Assembly (NCBI RefSeq): GCF_000004075.3
Contig: NC_026656.2
Span: forward strand, 21,090,607-21,154,606
DNA from: Cucumis sativus
Lineage: Eukaryota > Streptophyta > Magnoliopsida > Cucurbitales > Cucurbitaceae
DNA length: 64,000 nucleotides
Direction of reading: 5' to 3'
Part shown: positions 11,080 through 21,823 of the stretch, piece by piece
How positions within the stretch are numbered: the first letter of the stretch is position 1
Layout of the letters: each line of letters starts with the position of its first letter
Made by a program: the position numbers and the translations under genes
The notes under the pieces: model-generated
Database searches by the model: none
Seen by the model: only the letters and a program-made list of their open reading frames with translations
Told to the model about the DNA's origin: nothing

Positions 11080-12314
11080 TCTCTATTTATTTCCTTTTTA
11101 TTTCTGTTTTAATTTGTTACATTAATATATAACTAAAAGGACTAACAATGCCATGCATCTCATGAGTTTGAATGTCAAAGATGTTATAGAAATTGGGCTG
11201 CCAATTTTCCATGTTGAATTACACTATTTTGGTTGTAATATTAGTTCAAAGAATTTCATAAGTTTTAGTTTTCGTGTGTTTTCCCCTTTAAGGATGGAAG
11301 AATATAATTACATTGCAATTTTGGAGGTAGGAATTTGAAACGGCACATTAGCCCTATTAACCGAAGTCGAACCCTTAAACAAAAAAAAAAAAATACCTTT
11401 AGCCAATAATATAAGCATTGTTTTTTTTTTTTTTTTCGAAAAACAGTTTTTCTTACGAGTTCTATAGGTGGACCTCTTAGGAGAATTCTAACTACTTTAT
11501 CTCTTATTAATTGAAGAGTGTCTTAACCTATTCAACTACATGCATATATAGGTTGGTAACTTTTGAGTTATATGTGTTAAAGGCTTACAAGTTTTTTAGT
11601 TTGTCACATAAGGAGAATTCAAATCGCTTATTTCTTAATTGAAGAATGTCATCTTAACCTATTCAATTGCATGACAAAAGTTTGACAACTATTGAGTTAT
11701 GTTAAAACTAACAAGTTCTTCAGTTTGTTCGACATGCGATATATGGCGCTGTAGCAATTTAAATTTGAGTTTTTCATGCTTGTATAAATATTTGTAAAGA
11801 ATATTATCATCTTTGAGTTAAGGTAAGATATTTTGTTCTAATTGGACAGACCATATTGAGTGTAAGCTTATATTTTAAAGTATTTTTATTACCATTTCCA
11901 CACAATTTCTGTCTTTTCATTTTTTTTAGGAGGATTGAACTTCAAACCTAACATAGATACTATACCAATTTAAAATATGTTCATTTTGACATAGAAGGAC
12001 TTATTAGAAGAAGGGAGAAGGGTGTGCAGGAGAGCAGACTCTTCTTCTCAACTCCTTTGTATATAATCTAGTTCTACACATTAATGATGGTTTTAATTAT
12101 TGGATAATTATTACTAGTAGTAATAATTAAGTATATAGCAACGTTTAAGAAAACGGCAAATACAATAAAATCTATGATAGACTTATATCGCTAAGTAGAC
12201 TTTAATTCTTATTGATATTTTTTGACATAACCTTTGAAAAATCAAGAGCGGTGATTTCCTATCTTTTTGCTATAGTCTTTGACATAAACATAGTCCTCTT
12301 TTTCTACACAATAC
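11080..12314. other. Spacer of beta unit 2
   Basis: Near copy of 4,212-5,439. It contains longer A and T runs at 11,381-11,393 and 11,420-11,436 that differ in length from unit 1. No gene is seen. Confidence 0.5.
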
Positions 12315-13265
12315 TACCAAAAGATACAACTCCATCAAAGATATGTGGAATGCTGAAAATTTGAAATGGGACCTTTTTCGAGAAGACCGTGAGAGAAGTG
12401 TGTAGACACATTTGTGGAATGAGATCAAAATCATCCTCAATTCCCCCTTGCTTGATCATGGCTAGGATCCTTCCTATTTGGAGCTTGAATACCAATGGTA
12501 GCTTCATGATTGCCTCCATTAAAAGGCTTTACATAACAGTAATCAAGCCGATCTTAACAATTCTAACGAGCAAATTTATCAAAATCTTTGGAAGTCGATC
12601 ATCCCCCAAAAATGCAAATTCTTTATTTGGTCTCTCTTTCATGAATGAATGTATCAACACAACTGAACATTTACAAAGGAGACTTCCATCGTGGAGCTTG
12701 AAACCATCCTTGTGTCTTATGTGCAAAACCGCCGATGAAGACAGAAATCATCTTTTATCTCTTGTCCACTTGTAAATGGTATATGGAAAAATGTTGGTGT
12801 TCTGCTTAACCATTCCTTCATTTTTTAGAACACTGTCTCCCTTTGCAAATATATGTGCAAATCAAAGGTGAAAACAAATAAGCAAATTATTATCTTCAAC
12901 ACAGTAGTTATCACCCTTTGATCCATATGGAATGAAAGAAATAAGAGGATTTTCAATGATTTAGAAAGATCACCTTGTGATTTAGGAAGATATTCAAGCT
13001 CTTACGAGTTTTTGGACCAATCGTTCTCCTCTGTTGAGAAACTACTCGATCAGTAGCATTGCTTTAAATTTAAATGCTTTTTAATTCTGACTTGTGAGTC
13101 TCTTGGACTTCTCTCTAGCACTTTTTGTACTTTTTTGACTTCTCATACTTTTCTCTCTTATATATTAATGAAGCAGAAATAACAGGGGTGCTAAGGAGGT
13201 GTCCACCTAGTGGAGATGTCCTGGTACATCTGACTCATCGTATATCGTTTTTTTAAAAAAAAAAG
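12315..13265 (+). mobile_element. LINE 3' fragment, copy 2
   Basis: Almost identical to 5,440-6,385. It has the same truncated ORF2 end with the zf-RVT region (INTTEHLQRRLPSWSL, CLMCKTADEDRNHLL) and the same frameshifts. Shared defects mean that it was copied as part of the tandem unit and did not insert independently. Confidence 0.75.
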
Positions 13266-13747
13266 ATAGTCGACTATTTTTGTTATATTTGTAAATTTTT
13301 TAAATGTTGCTATATAGTTAATTATTTTGAATCTAATTGATAGTCTCTCAATTTTCTTTAGATAACCTACCCTGTGGGACAATGCATGGTTACGTTGATA
13401 CATCGTGCACTAACCTAACGCAAATGCATGCTTTAATTTCCAACGCATGTTTGTAGTGAACATGTGACTTTTATTTAGCTTAGTAACCAACAAAGTATTG
13501 GATGTCCAAACCTCACTATTTTTTCAACGTTACAAAAAATAATGATAAGAACAAACAAACTAACATAAAGGTATGTACGTAGCTTATGTTAAAACGTATC
13601 AAATACTTTTGTTCAACTTGAGAAAATATTAGGTTTAACTTATTCTCCGTCCCTTTACGATTGATGATTCTTCCATAATTGTAAAATAAGTACGTCGAGT
13701 GAAAGTAGACAATATTTTATTTAACGAGTGCAAGTAAATTCTTTCTT
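13266..13747. other. Spacer downstream of PR-1 copy E
   Basis: Near copy of 6,388-6,872. AT-rich, no gene seen. It should hold the 3' untranslated region and poly(A) site of copy E. Confidence 0.45.
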
Positions 13748-14251
13748 TTACATTGAAGAATTATAGGGTCTTAATCCTATATAGTTGCCAGGAGGATCAT
13801 AGTTGCATACAACGAACTGGGACTTCCCTTTACAAGCCACTCTTGCACATCCAAGATGCACGGAGGTTCGCCACACCACCTGAGTATAGTGTCCACAGTC
13901 GCCTCCCTTGCATGAGTTTGATGCATAGTCGTATAAATGCTTTTCTCCCACCCACATCTTTACGCCATCCGCACCGGTGAACTCGGGGTAGTAGCCTACC
14001 GCTATGTTTTCACCGTATGGTCCCGTGGAGTGAACCAAGGCGCAATCATTTATCCTTTTGTTGGCGTAGGATTGAGCGTAGGCAGCTACAGTGTTGTTCC
14101 ATGTCATTGGACCGACGCCGACTGTCGCCCGAGCTTTGTTGTGTAGGGAAATGTAGTCTTGAGCGGAGTTTTGGGCATGTGCTAGGAAGAAGAGGAACAT
14201 GAAAGTGGGAATGAAAATTGCCATTGGAGGGTTTTGACTTTGAGTTTTCAT
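13748..14251 (-). CDS. Pathogenesis-related protein 1 (PR-1), the only intact copy (E)
   Basis: Secreted CAP-superfamily protein of plant defence; PR-1 proteins are apoplastic and sterol-binding. The single-exon frame is 167 residues. An N-terminal hydrophobic segment ends at AHA26, a likely signal-peptidase site before QNSAQDY. The six PR-1 cysteines are at 70, 114, 119, 135, 140 and 149. The four CAP-tetrad residues, aligned to tomato P14a, are His74, Glu81, Glu103 and His121. Signatures GHYTQVVW (120-127) and CNYDPPGNY (149-157) are intact. The last block, [11 protein letters not shown], corresponds to the CAPE peptide but is followed by NSSM, whereas tomato PR-1 ends at the Tyr. A TATA-like box lies only about 34 bases before this ATG, so Met10 (14,224), with a 17-residue signal peptide, may be the true start. 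It sits at the right edge of the array. Confidence 0.92.
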   Translation of the reverse strand: MKTQSQNPPMAIFIPTFMFLFFLAHAQNSAQDYISLHNKARATVGVGPMTWNNTVAAYAQSYANKRINDCALVHSTGPYGENIAVGYYPEFTGADGVKMWVGEKHLYDYASNSCKGGDCGHYTQVVWRTSVHLGCARVACKGKSQFVVCNYDPPGNYIGLRPYNSSM

Positions 14252-14284
14252 TTTGATATGTTAGAAAATGAAGAGAAAGATGAT

Positions 14285-14291
14285 TTTTATA
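14285..14291 (-). promoter_or_regulatory. TATA box of PR-1 copy E
   Basis: TATAAAA on the minus strand, ending about 34 bases before the first ATG and about 61 bases before the second in-frame ATG (14,224). With normal TATA spacing, transcription would start almost on the first ATG. This favours the second ATG. The box is conserved in the other copies. Confidence 0.55.
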
Positions 14292-14373
14292 GAGATGAAG
14301 ATCAATTAAATATGGAATGTGATGAAGGAGAGGAAGAAATGTATTTGAAACTGTCTGTATTTTTGCTTCTTTG

Positions 14374-14379
14374 TTGACC
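14374..14379. promoter_or_regulatory. W-box upstream of PR-1 copy E
   Basis: TTGACC about 125 bases upstream of the start of the intact PR-1. It is in the same position in all five copies, which suggests WRKY control. Confidence 0.5.
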
Positions 14380-14384
14380 TCTAT

Positions 14385-15044
14385 TTATTAACCTCTATTT
14401 CTTTCCTTTTCATTTTGTTTTAATTTGTTACATTAATATACAACTAAGGACTAATAATGATGTGCATCTTAAGAGTATGAATGTCAAACATGTTAATTAC
14501 ACATTATTTTTGGTTGAAATATTAGTTCAATGAATTGCATAAGTTTTAGTTTTTGTGTGTTTTCCCCTTCAAGGATGGAAAAATAGATAACATTGCAATT
14601 TTGGAGGTAGGCATTTGAACTGCATTCACCTTATTAACTGAAGTTGAACTTCACCTTATTAACCTCTATTTCTTTCCTTTTTATTTTGTTTTAATTTGTT
14701 ACATTAATATACAACTAAGGACTAATAATGCTGTGCATCTTATGAGTTTGAATGTCAAACATGTTAATTACACATTATTTTTGGTTGAAATATTAGTTCA
14801 ATCAATTTCATAAGTTTTAGTTTTCTATGTCTTCCCCTTTGAGGATGGAAAAATATAATAATATTCCAAATTTGGAGGTAGGAATTTGAACTCCATTCAC
14901 CCTTAACTGAAGTTGAACCCTTACCCACACGTTGAACTAAACAAATTTTTTTATCTTTAACCAATAAAATAAAACTTTGTTTTTTTTATTCAAAAATAGT
15001 TTTTCTTACGAGTTCATCGTGTGAATGTGAGGAGAATTTAAACT
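14385..15044. repeat. Array edge: local direct duplication of PR-1 upstream sequence
   Basis: Bases 14,385-14,649 (start TTATTAACCTCTATTTC, end GAAGTTGAAC) are repeated at about 14,656-14,918 with about a tenth of bases changed. The second copy then continues with alpha-type spacer ('tttttcttacgagttc' near 15,000) to about 15,044, where similarity to the array stops. This looks like the right boundary of the array, where a unit joined an older, more diverged unit end by unequal crossing-over. Confidence 0.75.
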
Positions 15045-16003
15045 TAGTGGCAGCCAGAAATCTAGAAAAATTAAGGAATAAATACAAAAATTTGTGAAGA
15101 ACATATCTTAGATGCAATGTTGAGAATTGAGTTTCAAGTTTAATTGAAAAAATCGACAGGAGCAAGAACTCGATTCTTCTTAAATTTCGACCATGGGATT
15201 TTGTGTCCAGAAACCACTTTGCAATCTAGCAAATAGCCTAAAGCTTTATTCAAATGCTATAAAACTATCTTTTTTAGGATGACTTACTCAAAGAAAAGTA
15301 CAGAGAGTAATGATTCAAAACCTTTCAACCCTTTCAACCCTTTCTCTTAGAGACCTAAACTTACATTCATCCTTAATTGGAAACTAAACAAAGAACAACA
15401 GGAGAGGTAAGAAAAAAACAATAGTAATAATAAGGGATGAAGAAATTACAATTGCCTTTTGGAAATGAAGATAAGAGGTGGAACGAATCTGAGAAAGGCG
15501 AGATTTGGAGGCTTCAATGGTAGATTCCAAAGAGTGGTCGTAGCCCATTTGTCGTGTAGTAGAAGAGGTACAGGCGCCGTTGGAGTGGGGAGATGGCCAT
15601 GAGGAGGCAGTGCCGATGATGGACCTCGTCGTCGTCTGGAGAAGGGAGTTCAAGGAGTTCGGAGATTGGGAGGCAAAAGGGAAGAAATCTGAAAGGGGAG
15701 GCGAAAGGGGAGAACGGGTAGAAAGCAGAAAGAGGAGGCAAAAGGGGAGAAAGACGAAAGAAAGGGGAAAGGGGAGAAGGGAATAAGTTAAAAATCCCTA
15801 AAAAAGTTATTATTTTTTTTTATATTAAATATATTATTTTATTTCTATTTTATGATATCAAATAACTGTCGCGAAAAATATTTTCCGAAAATTTCCGTCT
15901 TTTCCCGCCAAAAACGCGTTTTTTTCCCTTTCGTGACATTTTTTTTCATCCCTCTATTTTGTGAAATAAATAAATGTCATAGTAGAGGGTTTTTCTTCTA
16001 GTG
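15045..16003. mobile_element. CACTA-type DNA transposon remnant (right end recognised)
   Basis: The right end reads, on the reverse strand from 16,003, CACTAGAAGAAAAACCC. This is the CACTA start typical of plant CACTA/EnSpm elements, followed by short repeated subterminal units around 15,880-15,960 ('gtgacat', 'tcgcgaaa'). A GC-rich and purine-rich block at 15,490-15,785 reads in several frames but resembles no transposase. No matching CACTA end was found to the left. The left limit given is only where similarity to the PR-1 array stops. The element is therefore truncated or non-autonomous. Confidence 0.45.
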
Positions 16004-16199
16004 ACATTGTCTTGAATTTGAAAGAATTTATCTACTCCAAATCGATAAGAATCGTACTCATCAAATAGTAGTATGAAAAACTCAAGTGGTTTAGGAGGAG
16101 TGTCTAAATATTTGTCTTTGTAAAAGTCGTGTAATTCAAGATAGTTGATTCTGGATAAGTTATATATTTTGTGATTCTCTTGAATCTTACTAGCTAAAT
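16004..16199. other. Short AT-rich stretch, nothing recognised
   Basis: About 200 bases between the CACTA end and a retroelement-like scrap. No feature is supported. Confidence 0.3.
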
Positions 16200-16500
16200 G
16201 ATATTGTCACCACGTGCCGAAGACGACGCGGAGCGGCCGACGTCCTCAAAAGAGCTAGTTTTAAAATAAAATAGGAGTCGCCACAAATATTTTTTACGGT
16301 GTGATTGGACACCGAAATAAAGTAAACAAAAAAAAAATGGTTGTGAGAAAATTGAGTTGAGTTTGGGAGTCATTTGTGTGTGGGGAAGTATTAGCACCTC
16401 ACAACACCCATTTTAAAAACGGTGGTCAAATTTCAAATCTTAAATTGAAAATATTTTTTCATTTATTTTTAAACTAATGTCTTATTCTACCCCTCGTTAC
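16200..16500. mobile_element. Possible LTR-retroelement scrap (fossil)
   Basis: The stretch contains blocks ('ggagtcgccacaaatattt', 'ggtgtgattggacaccgaaa', 'gtattagcacctcacaac') that resemble sequence common in plant LTR-type repeats. No coding part, paired terminal repeats or primer-binding site is visible, so the family cannot be named. It would be an old fragment. Confidence 0.25.
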
Positions 16501-18536
16501 TTCAATGTTTGAAGCAATGATCTCATAAAATAAGTGGAATAATATTCCATTAATTAAGACTACATATTTAAGGAAAGTTTCTCACTTTAAGATAATGAGA
16601 AATTATTACAATTTCTCAAAATCTATCGTAGGCTAATTTTTGAATAAAGATTTTTTTTAAACATTAATTAAATTCATTTTTTCTTATAATCAAATCTCGG
16701 ACTTCCAAAGATATTGATCCCTTACCTCAAGAATCTAAAAATAACGGACTTCCAGTAAGTTCTAGATTCCATCGTATGATTTTTTTTAAGGAAAACAGTA
16801 TAAGTTTTTTAGAAAAGACTGGTTTAGGAAATCTTATGAAATCATATCTTAAATTTTGAAGGTTTTGAAAAACATAAAACATTTATAGCATTAGAGACAA
16901 ATTTGCTAAATGATTATGTGTATACAACAATAATTATGATATAGCAATGTGAATAGTAAAAGAAAGGAAACATAATAACAATAAAAAAAAAAGAAAGAAA
17001 GAAAGAAACAAAAAAGAGGAGTGAACAAAGAAAGAAATAATAAGAAGAAGTAGAAGAAGAAAAACAACAAGAAAAAAGAAAAAGAACCCTAATAGTAATA
17101 AAATATAATATAATAATAAATGATGATAATAATAATAATAATGGTGATAACGATAATGATAATGACAAAATTTTCTCTATCCTCGTTCTTTATCTCTATA
17201 TTTTAGATAAAAGAAAATAAAGATAAAGAGTTGAGATTGTTGAGCAAGAAATTTCGGCCAATTAAATTTTGCCACATCATCACAACAAATATTCGATAAT
17301 TATATTTTATTGGATTTAGAAATAAAACATCATAAGTTAAGAAATCGTACTTTTCGCTTTTTTTAATAATTTGTCATTAACTCACGTGAAATGATACCAT
17401 ATTTTATTACTTTTAGTGTTATATATTTTCATTGTTGTTCAAACGTCCTTATGCTTAACTCTACTCAACGTTACAATATTTAACTTGCACTAGCATCGAT
17501 CGAACTCTTAACTTTTCGAAAATATATTATGAATGTAAATAGAACTAATTACTACCGGATGTGGTAGCTAGACAAAAATAGACAATAATAAAGTTATAGA
17601 TTAAGAATGAGAAAATAAAATTAAAAGAAAATATTTAAAATTTTCAATTGTAAATATATATAATATATGGTTTCTTTTAGTTACAAGTGGATAGATCTAC
17701 AATTTTGATTAATATAGAATGCATTTGGTTCAACATTTTCGAATGGATATCACAACATTATGAGGAAGATATTGTTGAGGCTCACTAATTGATGGCATAT
17801 GGTTATTAAATATACGGTCTTTTTGCTTTCTACATCATGCACTTGCAATCTCACTACTCTTTCCCATTTCCACTTCAAACACGTCCACGTTTTCTATTCT
17901 CCTTAATTAGAACAAAGATATGCATCATATATATTTTCAAAACAAACTAAACAATAATAAATGAATATATATAAATATAACTTAGTAACTCATCTCATCT
18001 CATCTCCTCTCCACCTCATTTTAAGCAAGATTTTAAGAAAAACAATGGAGACATCCATCCTTGAGGATACAAATTATATGTGATAGAATTTGCAATTAAC
18101 TTTTGAACTTTCCATTATAAAATTTTTGTTCTCAAACTTTTACCAATCTTAAAATTGAGCTCTCAAGTTTACTAGTTATAGAAATTGGATTCTCATGGGT
18201 AGAAATTGACCTTTCAATCTTAAACAATTGGTACCAATTTCTACCATCATATAAGTTTGGAATTCCAATTTTAACATGTGTACAAATTTGAGAGTTGAAT
18301 TGTGCAACTAATTAACGGTAATTTTTGCAATTTGCTCTTAAAAATTGTAAAAGAAAAAAAAATCATAATTTTCATAAACCAAAAACTAAAAATCAAATAG
18401 CAATCAAACGAGACCTTCTTAAATAATTCATCTTTATTTTACAATACTAATTTTTAATAAAAAGACTATCGTGTGCAAATAAACAAACTCTACTTAAAAC
18501 TTCAAATTCTTTGCATATTTTAGGGTTGACAAGAAC
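16501..18536. other. AT-rich intergenic stretch with simple repeats and a hairpin
   Basis: No coding region is supported. The stretch from 16,970 to 17,170 is a long purine-rich low-complexity tract with GAAA, AAG, AAT and GAT runs. A pentanucleotide CATCT run lies at about 17,993-18,005. An inverted pair GGTAGAAATTG (18,198-18,208) and CAATTTCTACC (18,235-18,245) could fold into an 11-bp stem. It may belong to a small MITE-like element at about 18,075-18,350. Confidence 0.45.
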
Positions 18537-21465
18537 AATGGCAAATTAAGAGGTTTACTTTGGAAAAATAGCAAATTTATTTTTAAATTGTTAGAATAGT
18601 AAAACTAAAAAATCTGAAAAAAAAAAATAAATAAATAGAACAATGTCTCAATGCCCCTACCCAATTCAAAATCAGTTCTAAATACAATTGTTCACCTAAA
18701 ACCCAAATACACTGTAATTAAATAACACATCCTTGTTAAAATTGTGCATGTTTAGGTATTCAAAGTCGAAAAGAATCCAGCTTCACTACCTTCCACTTTT
18801 GTATATTCCACCAAATCTTCAAAGTCTTCGATTATTTGCAGAAAAGATTGGAGCTACAAGTTTCGTCCTCCTCGAAACCTTCAAAGTCTTCATACATTCA
18901 GTGCAAATCAAAAAAATTCCTTCTTGTCAACCATCTTCTTCATCAAACCAATTATAGATTCTTTTTCGTTTTGTGCAAAGGTGAGCTTCTTCAACAGATT
19001 TTCTTCTTCGCTCATTTAAATTACAACAACAATATATCCGCTTAATTTTTAGAAAACATACAATGTATGTCACAAAACCCCAACAACAACAAAGTCACTA
19101 AAATCCAGTGACTGAGGGTGGAAGTTTTGGCATAATCGGTGAACAAATGCAGACGAAGGAGACCGATGCGGCTGGGCATGCGACGCGCGAAGGAACAAGT
19201 GGCACAAAGGCGTTCAACTTTGGATGAAGTAAACATGCGACTAGCGACGTGCAGCAAATGAGATGTTTCCTTGCAGCTTAGTTCTTGATCAACATAATGG
19301 AGGAGATGGCTACAAAGTTGGAGATCTCGACTGGACGAAGAACACTCGAACAGAGATGAAGGTGTCGATGGCGGCTAAAGTTTGGTGAGAGTGAAGAAGA
19401 TGTTGATGAATAGTAATAATAATATTAGTATATTATTATTTTCCCTTACATATCTTCCTTTTCCTTTTTGTCTTCTCCAATTTAAATAAAACAAATCTTT
19501 TCTTTTCAATTAATTCTTTCCAAAAATAAAATATTCATTTTTTATAAATATTTTGGATATATTCTAAAAAATAAAATATTCATTTTTTATAAATATTTTG
19601 GATATATTCTAAAAGGTTAAATTTAAGTTTGTTATTATTTTGGAGATATAAAGATAATCTTAGCTGGTTAAATTCAAACTATTTTTATAAATTTTTAAAT
19701 CAATTTTAATAGTTTGGTGGTTTCGAATCAAAATTTAAAATTTTATTTTAAAATAACAATTATGAAAAATAGATAAAGGATATTAACAAGATAATCCTAA
19801 AATTTTGAAATTATATTTGACATTATTTTAGGAAATTAATCAAGTACCACAATTGTAGAGGAAAATCAAAATTTTCTTAGAATAATCATATATACATTAC
19901 GTGCATCATAATTATATAATTATAGGGGTAAGATACAATTTTAATTTTAACAATTTTAATTTTAACCCCCACAACTAAATAAATTGTTAATTACTTGATT
20001 TGAAACCTACAAACTACAAAATCTGGAATAAGTTGTAGGCTTAAATCTAGGGATGTTTCAATCAAATTCATTTCAAAAGTAAATATTCATTTAATATTTT
20101 TACACAACTGAATGATTTGCAAATACATCATAATTATGGTTATATTCTATCATTTTAACCTATATCTATCGGATAAGAATTTTCCTCTATACAAGTAAAA
20201 TCAACTAAAAATATTTTTTTTTTAAAAAAAAGTGAAATTCTTATATTTATATTTAACACAATTTTAGAGAATGATCTAAAATTTAAATTCAAATTATTAT
20301 TAAAACTATATCATGTATTATTGGTTAAGATTTACCAAATTTGAATGTTATTTACAAAATATAGTGAATTTGTGTTATTTTCAATATCATGTCTCGTTTT
20401 TTTTTACCTATTGAAATAAATTGTATTTGGAATATGTGAAATCAAGATGAGTAATGATACCACGTCTTGATGACCAAATTTTTTATCTTTTTTTGTGTGT
20501 CCAAAATCTGTTGATTGGAATATGTTTGTATAATAGATGACTATAAAATTTTAAAGATTGTGGATCACAATTATGATGTATTTGAGACTCTTACTATGTG
20601 AAAATAAACGTAGATATTAACATAATTTAAAAACACTTCTCAAAATAATTATTCATGGCACAATAAAATAATTTTTTAAAAATAAAAATAAATCAATTAG
20701 CACGATCTGAGGAGAAGATAAAAATTTTAATTCAATTTGTTAGGAGCAATAAGTATTTTGGAGGTATTTAAATATAAAATTTAAATTCAATAATTTTATA
20801 AATATTTTGAAATATAAATAATCCAAAAATTTTAATTTTATGTTTGTCATTATTTTAGAGATATCAATCCAATAACACGATTTTAGGAGAATTTACAAGA
20901 ATTTAAAATCAAATTTTAAATGGTAGTAAATAATATCTATAGAAAATGTTCCTAATTTAATGATAATTACATAACAAGATTATTGGCGTTATGTTACCAT
21001 TTATTCCCTAAAATAATTCTTAACAATTTATTATTATTAATATGATCAATCCGAATATAGAATAATTGCTATATGCATAACTATAGGTAAAATATATTAT
21101 TTTAAATTCAAATTTTTGAATCTTCTAATGAAACTTACAATTAAGCAATATGATAATCTGTTATAAATTTAAGGCATGAATCTAGAATTTAGTTAAATGA
21201 GATCGATAGATAAAATAAATACTTATTTAATATTATTATAAAATTGAATGATATTTAAATATATCGTAATCGTAATTATGTGTTATGTTCTATTGTTTTA
21301 CGGTTCACAAATACATTGTAATTAACAAAGTGATATTCATTCTATCAAGGGGTAAAATCGGCTGAAAAATTCTCAAAAAAAGATATATGTTTTACAATTT
21401 TGCTAAAATTAAAATTATTTTGTAAATTTGCTATTTTTCAAACTGCACTATCTTATTTTGTCATT
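18537..21465. mobile_element. Candidate non-autonomous Mutator-like element
   Basis: Bases 18,537-18,579 and the reverse complement of 21,423-21,465 are similar over about 43 bases. Both start AATGxCAAA and end with a near-perfect AAAAATAGCAAATTTA, giving imperfect terminal inverted repeats 2.9 kb apart. Long inverted ends fit the Mutator superfamily. Inside, 18,730-19,420 is less AT-rich and gene-like, with open frames on both strands but no recognised domain. This could be captured host sequence. From 19,420 on it is AT-rich, with a direct duplication of about 50 bases (19,518-19,616). No transposase is present. Target-site duplications were not established. Confidence 0.4.
19518..19616. 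repeat. Two-copy direct repeat of about 50 bases
   Basis: The block containing AATAAAATATTCATTTTTTA and ATAAATATTTTGGATATATT occurs twice in a row with only a small change at the junction. A simple recent tandem duplication inside the candidate element. Confidence 0.8.
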
Positions 21466-21823
21466 CTTACAAATTTCTCCGTATTTTATGGATGATAGGT
21501 CTCTTCGATCTCTTGTAAACATGGATAGAATAATTAGTTTTAAAAAATAAACAACCCCAACATAAACGTTTTGGGAAAAACGTTTTGAAAAATTGAAAAG
21601 TGGAGAAACCTTCCATGGCTTTGTTCAATTTCCAAATTATCTCTTCTTTTTTCTTTTGAAATAAGCTACTTAAAACTTAGGAAAATTAGTATGTTTTATC
21701 CAAACGTTTTCTTCCAACTAATTAATACATCAAACTACATATTTCCAAAAAAGAAGTGCAAGAAAAATGGAGTACAATTATAGAAGACAAAACAGAAAGA
21801 TGGAGACGAAGGATAGGTTTTGA
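21466..21823. other. Intergenic, downstream of the DUF247 gene
   Basis: About 360 AT-rich bases. The part near 21,600-21,823 should hold the 3' untranslated region of the minus-strand DUF247 gene. Nothing else is seen. Confidence 0.4.

Larger units (their letters stand above)
6871..13745. repeat. PR-1 higher-order tandem repeat, unit 2
   Basis: A complete second composite unit (alpha 2 with PR-1 copy C, beta 2 with PR-1 copy D). It repeats 1-6,870 with scattered one-base gaps and very few substitutions. Passengers are in the same places: TBL scrap at about 9,230-9,320 and LINE tail at 12,315-13,265. The near identity of the two units, compared with the clear alpha/beta difference, shows that the composite was duplicated recently as a block. 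Confidence 0.9.

Noticed and set aside
1-13745. CRISPR-like array or phage repeat
   Set aside because: The repeat units are kilobases long, contain PR-1 genes and LINE tails, and the window is plant nuclear DNA.
15384-15786. Open frames on both strands at the GC-richer block
   Set aside because: Low-complexity, purine-rich sequence inside a transposon remnant, with no recognised domain.
16914-17168. 84-residue hydrophobic frame on the minus strand
   Set aside because: Translation of a purine-rich simple-repeat tract; Ser/Leu/Phe-only composition.
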